DNA from: JAICTV01 sp035634055
GTDB lineage: Bacteria; Planctomycetota; Phycisphaerae; Tepidisphaerales; Tepidisphaeraceae
DNA length: 64,000 bases
NCBI GenBank assembly: GCA_035634055.1
Contig: DASQDR010000048.1
Location: 1 to 64,000 of the forward strand
Direction: 5' to 3'
The position numbers and the translations under genes are program-made. Shown in pieces: positions 16,481-23,295 of the stretch (position 1 is its first letter; each line of letters begins with the position of its first letter). The notes beneath the pieces were generated by a model. The model saw only the letters and a program-made list of their open reading frames with translations, searched no databases and was not told where the DNA came from.

Positions 16481-17122
16481 ATGGCACAAACTGCACAAGT
16501 CACCGCCAAGGCCCGCCCCGAGCTGGGCTCGCGCGCCAACAAGCGGCTGCGCGACGCCGGCATGCTGCCGGGCGTGATCTACGGCCACAAGGAGGCGGTC
16601 GTCCCCGTCACCCTTCCCAAGAAGGAAGTGGTCAACCACCTCGACAAGGGCACCCACCTGTTCGAGCTCGGCCTGGACGGCAAGAGCGAGACCGTGCTGG
16701 TGAAGGAAGTTCAGTACGACCACCTCGGGCTCGAGGTGCTGCACGTAGACTTCGCCCGCGTGTCGCTCGATGAAGAGGTGGACGTCACCGTCCCGCTCGA
16801 GCTGCGCGGCGAGCCCAAGGGCGAGAAGGACGGCGGCGTGCTCCAGCAGATCGTGGCCGAGCTTGAGCTGCGCTGCCGCGTGACCGACATCCCGCAGTCG
16901 ATCCGGCACGACGTGTCGGAGCTGGCGCTGAACGACGAGGTTCGGATCAAGGACCTCAAGCTCCCGCCGAACGTGCGGGCGCTGCAGGACGAGGACCAGA
17001 TCGTGGCGGCCGTCCGCGAGGTCCAGGAAGAGACCGCCGCCGCCGCCGAGGGCGACACCGCCGAGCCGGAAGTCATCGGCAAGAAGCCCGAGGAGGGCGC
17101 CGAGGCGGAAGAGGCCAAGTAG
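16481..17122 (+). CDS. rplY: 50S ribosomal protein L25 (Ctc/TL5 form)
   Basis: 213 residues, the long two-domain Ctc/TL5 form that binds 5S rRNA. The N-terminal domain starts VTAKARPELGSRANKRLRDAGMLPGVIYGHK, as in the family, and the C-terminal beta domain contains the PQSIRHDVSELALNDEVRIKDL block. The tail is acidic (EEGAEAEEAK). A GAGGAG ribosome-binding site lies eight bases upstream of the ATG. Peptidyl-tRNA hydrolase follows, the common L25-Pth gene order. Confidence 0.95.
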   Translation: MAQTAQVTAKARPELGSRANKRLRDAGMLPGVIYGHKEAVVPVTLPKKEVVNHLDKGTHLFELGLDGKSETVLVKEVQYDHLGLEVLHVDFARVSLDEEVDVTVPLELRGEPKGEKDGGVLQQIVAELELRCRVTDIPQSIRHDVSELALNDEVRIKDLKLPPNVRALQDEDQIVAAVREVQEETAAAAEGDTAEPEVIGKKPEEGAEAEEAK

Positions 17123-17127
17123 TTGGA

Positions 17128-17193
17128 AGTGGTCAGTGGCTAGTGTTCAGTGGTCAGTGTGGTCCTCTTGCTGGCCACTAGCCACTGACCACT
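17128..17193 (+). repeat. 18-bp perfect inverted repeat (GGTCAGT words), possible terminator
   Basis: AGTGGTCAGTGGCTAGTG at 17128-17145 is the exact complement of 17176-17193, forming an 18-bp stem between L25 and Pth. The arms consist of near-copies of GGTCAGT. A short T-run (TTTT) follows a few bases after the right arm, so it could also act as a transcription terminator or an attenuating hairpin. Confidence 0.75.
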
Positions 17194-17214
17194 GGCCACT
17201 TTTGCCCCGTCCGC

Positions 17215-17823
17215 ATGAAGCTCATCGTCGGCCTTGGCAATCCCGGTCGCGAGTACGTCGGGACCCGGCACAACGTCGGGTTCGAGGTGATCGATCGGCT
17301 GGCTGAGAAGCTCGGGTGGATGCGGGCGGGTGATTTCGATCGCGTCGCCCGGTCCAAGTTTGACGGCCTGACGTTTGACGGCGCGCTCGCCCGCACCAGC
17401 GGCGAGCCGGAGCGGCTTGTGCTGCTCAAGCCGACGACGTACATGAACCTGAGCGGCCAGGCGGTGCAGGCGGCGATGGGCTTTTACCAGCTCGCGCCCG
17501 CCGACGTGATGGTCGTGCTGGACGACCTGGCGCTGCCATGCGGCAAGCTTCGGCTCCGCGCCGGCGGCAGCGACGGCGGCCACAACGGGCTCCGCGACAT
17601 CCAGCGGGCGCTGGCGACCAAGGAGTACCCCCGGCTGCGCCTGGGCATCGACGCCCCGCCGCCGCCCGTGCCCGGAAAGCAGTACGTGCTCGGCAAGTTT
17701 TCCCCCGAGCAGCGAAAGTTGGTCGACCCCGCCGTGACCAAGGCCGCCAGCGCCATCGTCACCTGGGCCGACAAGGGAATCACCACCGCGATGAACCAGT
17801 TCAACGCGGAAGAGAAAGAGTGA
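17215..17823 (+). CDS. pth: Peptidyl-tRNA hydrolase
   Basis: 202 residues, typical length. It releases tRNA from prematurely dropped peptidyl-tRNA. The family blocks are intact: MKLIVGLGNPGREYVGTRHNVGF (catalytic His in TRHNVG), LLKPTTYMNLSG, VVLDDLALPCGKLRLR, and GGHNGLRDI. It sits after L25, and a heptamer repeat separates it from S6. Confidence 0.96.
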   Translation: MKLIVGLGNPGREYVGTRHNVGFEVIDRLAEKLGWMRAGDFDRVARSKFDGLTFDGALARTSGEPERLVLLKPTTYMNLSGQAVQAAMGFYQLAPADVMVVLDDLALPCGKLRLRAGGSDGGHNGLRDIQRALATKEYPRLRLGIDAPPPPVPGKQYVLGKFSPEQRKLVDPAVTKAASAIVTWADKGITTAMNQFNAEEKE

Positions 17824-17925
17824 GGATGAATGCTGAGTGGTGAATGCTGAATGCTGAACGGACGACGCGCAGGAGCGCGGGACGCCGCACGGCTTCAGTT
17901 CATCATTCATCGTTCAGCGTTATTT
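17824..17925. repeat. TGAATGC heptamer inverted repeat
   Basis: Tandem heptamers (GAATGCTGAATGCTGAAC, 17827-17861) face TTCATCATTCATCGTTCAGCG (about 17898-17919). The arms are complementary but not perfect. They fill the gap between pth and rpsF. Confidence 0.65.
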
Positions 17926-17979
17926 CAACTAGCGGTCGGCGCGCGTCGCCGATCAAACCCATGCTAGGGAGCATGAACT

Positions 17980-18585
17980 ATGGCAGAGCGTAAGAAGCGT
18001 ACGGCGACCAAGAGCCTCAAGGCCGAGGCGCAGCCGACGGTCGCGAACAAGTACGAGGCGATGTTCCTCTTCCCCCCGCCCGGCACCACCGACGCCGAGG
18101 CCATGCAGGGCACCGCGCGCGGCATCGTTGAGCGGCACGGCGGGCGGGTCCTGCACATCAAGCGCTGGGACGAGCGCAAGCTCTCCTACGAGATCAAGAA
18201 GCAGAAGCGCGGCACGTTCATCATCGTCTACTACGAGGGCCCGGGCGCCTCGGTGTCGGCGATCGAGCGCGACGTGAACTTGTCGGAAGAGATCCTGCGC
18301 GTGCTGGTCACCACCGCCGACCACCTCTCGCAGAAGGAGATGGAGGCGGTCGAGCCCCAGCCCATCCAGCCGCGCGAGGAGCGCGCCCCCTGGGACAAGC
18401 CGGACTTCAACCGCCCGATGCGCGGCGGTGACCGGGGCGGCGACCGCGGCGGTGATCGCGGCGGCGACCGTGACCGTCGCGACGACCGCGGCGGTGATCG
18501 CGGCGGCGACCGCGGCCCGCGCCGCGAGGAAACCGCCGGCGCAGCCGCGGGCGCGGGCGGCGACGCCGGTGCCAACAAAGAGTAA
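17980..18585 (+). CDS. rpsF: 30S ribosomal protein S6 with Arg/Gly/Asp-repeat tail
   Basis: 201 residues against about 95-140 for most S6 proteins. The S6 core is clear (YEAMFLFPPPGT, VLHIKRWDERKLSYEIKKQKRG, DVNLSEEILRVLV). After about residue 140 comes a tail of roughly eight GGDRGGDR-type units, then a Glu/Ala/Gly-rich end. The tail resembles RGG-like RNA-binding or disordered segments. A TAGGGAG ribosome-binding site precedes the ATG. The ssb gene follows, but S18 (rpsR), usual in this cluster, is not present in the window. Confidence 0.95.
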   Translation: MAERKKRTATKSLKAEAQPTVANKYEAMFLFPPPGTTDAEAMQGTARGIVERHGGRVLHIKRWDERKLSYEIKKQKRGTFIIVYYEGPGASVSAIERDVNLSEEILRVLVTTADHLSQKEMEAVEPQPIQPREERAPWDKPDFNRPMRGGDRGGDRGGDRGGDRDRRDDRGGDRGGDRGPRREETAGAAAGAGGDAGANKE

Positions 18586-18604
18586 TCGAGAGCACCCTTT
18601 GTTA

Positions 18605-18633
18605 GGGACATTTTCGGACGGCGGCGATATAAT
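18605..18633 (+). promoter_or_regulatory. Candidate sigma-70-type promoter upstream of ssb
   Basis: A perfect TATAAT lies at 18628-18633, with GGGACA (four of six matches to TTGACA) at 18605-18610 and a 17-base spacer. It lies between rpsF and ssb and would give ssb and the downstream L9 gene a separate transcript with a leader of about 120 bases. Confidence 0.55.
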
Positions 18634-18761
18634 ACCGCCGACCGCGAACGGATCCCCCGGCCCGGGCGAGATGATTGAGGCGGGCAATTTCCCGCCTCCC
18701 TCGGGCCACCGACGCGGAGCCGGCGACGGCAGCCGTCGCCCTCACACGAAAGGGCCACATT

Positions 18762-19352
18762 ATGGCCTCGTTCAACAAAGTGTTGCTCATGGGCAACCTC
18801 ACGCGCGACCCGCAGCTCAAATACCTGCCGTCGCAGACCGCCGTCGCCGAGTTCGGCCTCGCCTGCAACCGAAAGTTCCGCACCGCCAACGGTGAGGACC
18901 GCGAGGAGGTGACCTTCGTCGACGTCACCGCCTTCGGAAAGCAGGCAGAGGTCATCAACCAGTACTGCCAGAAGGGCAAGGCGCTCTTCATCGAGGGTCG
19001 GCTCAAGTACGATACCTGGGACGACAAGAACGGCGGCGGCAAGCGATCGAAGCTGACCGTCGTCATCGAGAATTTCCAGTTCGTCGGCGGGCGAGACGGC
19101 GCTGAAGGCGGCGGCGGCGGTGGCGGCTTCAACCGCTCCAACTACGCCGGCGGCGACGACGAGAACGGCGGGGGCGGTGGTGGTGGCGGCGGCAACGGCG
19201 GCGGGTACAACCAACGCCCCCAGCAAAACCGCGGCCCCCAACGCCAACCCGCCAACCGCGGCCCCCAAGGCGGCGGCCAGCAGCAACGCCCCGCGCCGGA
19301 GCAACCCTTCGGCGACGAACAACAGTTCAAAGAGGACGACATCCCGTTCTAA
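18762..19352 (+). CDS. ssb: Single-stranded DNA-binding protein
   Basis: 196 residues from the ATG at 18762. The OB fold starts SFNKVLLMGNLTRDPQLKYLP and continues EVTFVDVTAFGKQAEV and KGKALFIEGRLKYDTWDD, as in bacterial SSB. A long Gly/Asn/Gln-rich linker follows, and the protein ends with the acidic tip KEDDIPF, which recruits repair and replication partners. The gene lies between S6 and L9, as in many bacteria. Confidence 0.96.
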   Translation: MASFNKVLLMGNLTRDPQLKYLPSQTAVAEFGLACNRKFRTANGEDREEVTFVDVTAFGKQAEVINQYCQKGKALFIEGRLKYDTWDDKNGGGKRSKLTVVIENFQFVGGRDGAEGGGGGGGFNRSNYAGGDDENGGGGGGGGGNGGGYNQRPQQNRGPQRQPANRGPQGGGQQQRPAPEQPFGDEQQFKEDDIPF

Positions 19353-19360
19353 CGAAACGT

Positions 19361-19584
19361 CATTGATAGCCGGTCATTGGTCATTCGTCCGTGGTCACTC
19401 GCAGGGCGCTGTCACGGGAACGGGCGCCGCGATCATGCGATGCGATGCGATGTCACCCCAACACGACGCCGCCCTGGAGTGGGCGCCCGGCGAGCGACCC
19501 GTGACGAGTGACCAATGACAAAAGTGAAGTGACCAGTGACAAGTGACTGGTGATTGGTAGCAACTGACAACTGACCAGAGGCCC
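19361..19584. repeat. GTGACCA/TGACAAG short-word inverted repeat region
   Basis: The 234-base gap between ssb and L9 is filled with GGTCATT, GTGACGAGTGACCAATGAC and GTGACAAGTGACTGGTGA words. GGTCATTGGTCATTCGTC near 19374-19390 can pair with GACGAGTGACCAATGAC at 19502-19518. The same gap would hold S18 in many genomes, but no S18 frame is present. Confidence 0.6.
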
Positions 19585-19586
19585 CC

Positions 19587-20123
19587 ATGGCAACCATCAA
19601 GCTCCTCCTGAAAGAATCCATCAAGCACGTCGGGCGCGTCGGCGACATCGTCGAGGTGTCGCCGGGCTACGCCCGCAATTACCTCCTGCCCAAAGACCTG
19701 GCCGTCGAGCCGACGCCGAACAACGTCAAGAAGATCGAGGCCCGGCGCAAGGAGATCGAGCGCCTCGAGGCCGAGAAGCGCTCGCAGCAGGCGGAGATCA
19801 TCAAGAAGCTCGAGGGCGTCGAGGTCATGCTCGAGCGCCGCGCCAACGAGCAGGGCCACCTCTTCGGCTCGGTCAGCGCGACCGACATCGCCAAAGCCCT
19901 CCAGGGCCAGGGCTACCAGGTCGAGAGCGAGGACGTTTACCTGCCCGGGAAGCTCGACCGCATCGACAAGTACCAGGTGCGCGTCGCGTTCGCCGACGAC
20001 CTGGCGGCCGAGGTGAAGGTGTGGGTGAACGCCGATCCGGATTCGAAGGCGGCGATCGACGAGTACAACAAGAACCGCGAGGCGGAGCCCGCCCCGGCGA
20101 GTAACTTCGAGCGGTCGGAATAA
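19587..20123 (+). CDS. rplI: 50S ribosomal protein L9
   Basis: 178 residues. The N-terminal RNA-binding domain has the signature IKHVGRVGDIVEVSPGYARNYLLPK. It is joined by the long connecting helix (EARRKEIERLEAEKRSQQ) to the C-terminal domain (GHLFGSVSATDIAKALQ). The C-terminal extension after YNKNREAE is a little longer than in E. coli. A strong terminator-like stem lies about 40 bases after the stop. Confidence 0.96.
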   Translation: MATIKLLLKESIKHVGRVGDIVEVSPGYARNYLLPKDLAVEPTPNNVKKIEARRKEIERLEAEKRSQQAEIIKKLEGVEVMLERRANEQGHLFGSVSATDIAKALQGQGYQVESEDVYLPGKLDRIDKYQVRVAFADDLAAEVKVWVNADPDSKAAIDEYNKNREAEPAPASNFERSE

Positions 20124-20165
20124 TCGCCCACGCGACGGCCGATCCCGGCTGTTTGTCACCCTAAG

Positions 20166-20206
20166 TAGCCCGCGCGTCATACAGCGGCGCGCGGGCTATC
20201 TTCTGC
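20166..20206 (+). terminator. Rho-independent terminator candidate after rplI
   Basis: TAGCCCGCGCG (20166-20176) pairs perfectly with CGCGCGGGCTA (20188-20198), an 11-bp stem with an 11-base loop. It is followed by TCTTCT. The T-run is weak, but the position after L9 fits the end of the ribosomal block. Confidence 0.6.
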
Positions 20207-20243
20207 GCTGCGTTGGTGTCTGCTGTTGAGTTACAGAGGATTC

Positions 20244-21311
20244 ATGCACCACCCGTTCCTGCCCCGCCGCGTCATGTTCGCCGCCGCCGCCGCCGTGTTT
20301 CTCCTCGCAGCGGGCATCGTCGCCGCGCAGCTTGCGCCGCCCGCGCCAGCGCCGCCGGCCGCGGGTGCGCCGTCTGCCGCGCCCGCCGATCCGGCCTCCG
20401 CCCCCGCGGCGGTCGCGCCAGCGTCCACGGCGCCGGTCCTGGAGCCCAGGGCTGCCGAGGTCCTCCGCAAGGTGAGCGACTACTACAAGACGATGAACAC
20501 CGCCTCGACCAGCATCGACACGACGATGAAGTTCACCGGCGCCGGCCGGGACGAGGCAATGACCTCCAACACCGCGCTCTCGGTCGAGCGGCCGAACAAG
20601 CTGTCGGTGGTGGTGAAGGAGCAGAAGACCGGCGGCGGGACGGCGATCAGCGACGGCAAGAACCTCTCGCTGCTCATCCCGCAGCTCAACCGCTACGCCA
20701 CTGAGCCCGCGCCGCCGGCGATGGACCAGCTCATCGACAGCCCGGTCGCCATGGTCGCGCAGCACGCCAACATCGTGCTGATCCTGTTCTCCAGCGACCC
20801 GTACGCCAAGATCACGCAGGGGCTGAACAGGATGAGCTACGTGGGGCAGGAGGAGATCGACGGGAAGAAGTACGACCGGCTGCGGATGGAGCAGCAGGAG
20901 ATCGACTTCGACGTCTGGACCGCCGCCGGCGAGCAGCCGCTCATCCGCCGGATCCGCCCCGACCTGACCCGGCAGATCCAGCAGGCGGCCGCGCAGATGC
21001 CGCAGTTGAAGGGCGCGAAGATGGAGGCGACGGTGGAGGTGAAGGACTGGTCGGTGAACCAGCCGGCCGCCGCCGACAAGTTCGCGTTCACCGCGCCGCA
21101 AACGGCGACGAAGGCGAACACCTTCATGGAAATCTTCCGCCCCGCCGGAGGCATGGGCGCGGCGGGCGGCGCCGACCACCAACACCACCCCGGCGACGGC
21201 CACGACCACGGCCCCGCGCCGACCCCGCCCGCGCAGACGCAGCCCACGACTGGCGGCACTGGCGGCACTGGCGCGCCGACGACGCCCGCACCGGCGACGC
21301 CGGCCAAATAG
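20244..21311 (+). CDS. Secreted DUF2092/LolA-like protein with His-rich tail
   Basis: 355 residues from the ATG at 20244, with AGAGGA just upstream (the frame is open from 20226). The signal peptide is RRVMFAAAAAVFLLAAGIVAAQ, followed by a Pro/Ala-rich linker of about 45 residues. The folded part (VLRKVSDYYKTMNTASTSIDTTMKF ... TALSVERPNKLSVVV) matches what I know of DUF2092 proteins, relatives of lipoprotein carriers. Near the C-terminus a His-rich segment (DHQHHPGDGHDHG) could bind metal, then a Thr/Gly/Pro tail. The role is unknown. Confidence 0.75.
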   Translation: MHHPFLPRRVMFAAAAAVFLLAAGIVAAQLAPPAPAPPAAGAPSAAPADPASAPAAVAPASTAPVLEPRAAEVLRKVSDYYKTMNTASTSIDTTMKFTGAGRDEAMTSNTALSVERPNKLSVVVKEQKTGGGTAISDGKNLSLLIPQLNRYATEPAPPAMDQLIDSPVAMVAQHANIVLILFSSDPYAKITQGLNRMSYVGQEEIDGKKYDRLRMEQQEIDFDVWTAAGEQPLIRRIRPDLTRQIQQAAAQMPQLKGAKMEATVEVKDWSVNQPAAADKFAFTAPQTATKANTFMEIFRPAGGMGAAGGADHQHHPGDGHDHGPAPTPPAQTQPTTGGTGGTGAPTTPAPATPAK

Positions 21312-21342
21312 CTTCCCACGAAGTGGCTTGCTGATCCCTGAC

Positions 21343-21514
21343 GTGGCATGGGCGCCTCGCCCATGCCTCGCGGCGGCCACCCGCTCCTCCCCTTCCTTCC
21401 ACCGCCGCGGCAACCGCTCAAGCGAGCCGCCCAAACGAGACAGCAAGACGCCACTCCGCTCTTCTCGCTCCTTCCGCTGCCGCGGTGATCGCATGGGCGA
21501 GGCGCCCATGCCAC
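21343..21514. repeat. MITE-like element: two inverted 24-base palindromic ends
   Basis: GTGGCATGGGCGCCTCGCCC (21343-21362, continuing to 21367) is repeated as its exact complement at 21491-21514. Each end is itself nearly palindromic (GCATGGGC/GCCCATGC). Between the ends there is a direct repeat of about 29 bases (CGCTCCTCCCC... and CGCTCTTCTCG...). No protein is encoded. It lies in the 490-base gap between the DUF2092 gene and dnaB. Confidence 0.65.
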
Positions 21515-21640
21515 GGCACGCGGCGCCGCGCCACTCGCCGCGCGGCACGCCATAGCGTCCACTCGCTTTCGCCGCTTTGCTGAACAGGATCCGGCGCCAT
21601 CTTCCGCCGCCCCACATTTTGCATTGAACAAACCTCGCCC

Positions 21641-21659
21641 TCCACAGCCCCACTGTGGA
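21641..21659. promoter_or_regulatory. Perfect 7-bp hairpin upstream of dnaB
   Basis: TCCACAG and CTGTGGA flank the loop CCCCA about 145 bases before the dnaB start. It is a candidate operator or hairpin. The half sites loosely recall DnaA-box sequence (TGTGGA), but no second box cluster or AT-rich region is present, so it is not an origin. Confidence 0.3.
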
Positions 21660-21802
21660 CGACTCGTTCACAACCTGTCCCGCCCTCGTAGACTCGTCTC
21701 CCGTCCGCGCCGCCGGCCGTACATTCGACCCGGCGCGCTGGTCGAGCCGATAATTGTTAGGGTACGGTTCGCGTGGCCCGTTGTTGCGGAAGGGAGGCCG
21801 GG

Positions 21803-23161
21803 ATGTCGCAGTTGATCGAGGGGACGTCGCTTTCCAGCGCGTTCGACAAGCTCCCGCCCCACGCCATCGAGGCCGAGCGCTGCCTGCTCGCGTCGATGAT
21901 GCTCGACAAGGAAATGGTCGGGCAGGTCGCCACCATCGTGGACCGCGAGGCGTTCTTCCAGGCGGACCACCAGATCATCTACGACGTGCTGCTCAAGCTC
22001 TACGAGCAGAACCGCCCGATCGACGCCATCATCCTGCGCGAGGAGCTGATCAAGCGCCAGTTGCTCGACGAGGTGGGCGGCGTGCAGTACCTGGCGGCGA
22101 TCCTGTCGTCGGTCCCGTCGGCGGCGCACGGCACGCACTACGCCGGCATCGTCCGCGAGAAAGCGCTGCTGCGCCAGCTCATCTCTGCCAGCAACGAGAT
22201 CCTCCGCGATGCCTACGCCCCGCACGAGCAGGCCGAGCTCGTGCTGGACAAGGCGGAGAAGCGCATCTTCGAGATCGCCCAGCGCAAGGTCAGCAAGTCG
22301 ATGACGCACATGGAGGAGGTGCTGCACGAGGTCTTCGAGACGATCGAGAACCGCGGGCAGCGCGGGCTCGAGACCGGCTTCTTCGAGCTCGACGACATGA
22401 TGAACGGCCTGCAGAACGGGGAGATGATCATCATCGCCGCCCGACCGTCGATGGGGAAAACCGCCTTCGCGATGAACCTGATCGAGCACGTCGCCGCCGA
22501 CACGCTGATGCCCTGCGCGGTCTTCAGCCTGGAAATGTCCAAGCAGCAGCTCGCCCAGCGCATGCTCTGCTCGCGCGGGCAGATCGACGCCCACAAGCTC
22601 CGCAAGGGGTTGCTCCAGGCGCACGAGTACGCGCACCTGGCGAACGTGGTGGGCGAGCTGGCCAAGGCGCCGATCTGGGTGGACGATTCGCCCGGGCTGA
22701 CGCCGCTCGAGCTGCGCGCCAAGTGCCGGCGCCTCAAGCTCCAGCACGACGTGAAGTGCGTGATGATCGACTACATGCAGCTCATGGACAACCCGGGCCC
22801 CGACAGCCGCCAGCAGCAGATCAGCGAGATCTCGCGCGGGATCAAGGCAGTCGCGCGCGAGCTGTCGGTGCCGGTGCTGGCGCTGTCGCAGCTCAACCGC
22901 GCCAGCGAGGGCCGCGACGGCCACCGCCCGCGCATGAGCGATTTGCGCGAGTCCGGCTCGATCGAGCAGGACGCGGACGTGATCGCCCTTCTGCACCGCG
23001 AGGACTACTATCGAATGAGCGAGCCGGACTTCGTCCCGGACAACATCGCCGAGGTGATCATCGCCAAGCAGCGCAACGGCCCGACCGGCACGGTCAAGCT
23101 GACGTTCCTGAACAAGACGACCCGTTTCGAAAACCTGGCGACGGGCGCGGACCCCTTCTGA
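21803..23161 (+). CDS. dnaB: Replicative DNA helicase DnaB
   Basis: 452 residues from the ATG at 21803, preceded by the strong site GGGAGG. The N-terminal DnaG-interaction domain (PPHAIEAERCLLASMMLD) is followed by the RecA-like motor: Walker A ARPSMGKTAFA, Walker B VMIDYMQLM, then ALSQLNRASEGRDGHRPRMSDLRESGSIEQDAD. No intein interrupts the gene. It unwinds DNA at the replication fork. It follows the S6-ssb-L9 block, a common order. Confidence 0.97.
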   Translation: MSQLIEGTSLSSAFDKLPPHAIEAERCLLASMMLDKEMVGQVATIVDREAFFQADHQIIYDVLLKLYEQNRPIDAIILREELIKRQLLDEVGGVQYLAAILSSVPSAAHGTHYAGIVREKALLRQLISASNEILRDAYAPHEQAELVLDKAEKRIFEIAQRKVSKSMTHMEEVLHEVFETIENRGQRGLETGFFELDDMMNGLQNGEMIIIAARPSMGKTAFAMNLIEHVAADTLMPCAVFSLEMSKQQLAQRMLCSRGQIDAHKLRKGLLQAHEYAHLANVVGELAKAPIWVDDSPGLTPLELRAKCRRLKLQHDVKCVMIDYMQLMDNPGPDSRQQQISEISRGIKAVARELSVPVLALSQLNRASEGRDGHRPRMSDLRESGSIEQDADVIALLHREDYYRMSEPDFVPDNIAEVIIAKQRNGPTGTVKLTFLNKTTRFENLATGADPF

Positions 23162-23295
23162 TCGCCCGCCGCCGCCCGCCGCCCCGCGCGCCGTAGGCCG
23201 CCCCCTACTGCCCAGATTTCCCGCATCACCATCCGACAATCCCGACCGCGCGACGGCGGGCGAAGGTTGTTACGCTGGGGCCATTCCAGCCGTGG

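Noticed and set aside
17128..17193. CRISPR-like direct repeats among the short-word repeats
   Set aside because: Words are 7-10 bases without uniform spacers, and no cas genes are present.
21515..21802. Replication origin near dnaB
   Set aside because: One TGTGGA-like half site and a hairpin, but no DnaA-box cluster, AT-rich unwinding element or dnaA/dnaN genes.
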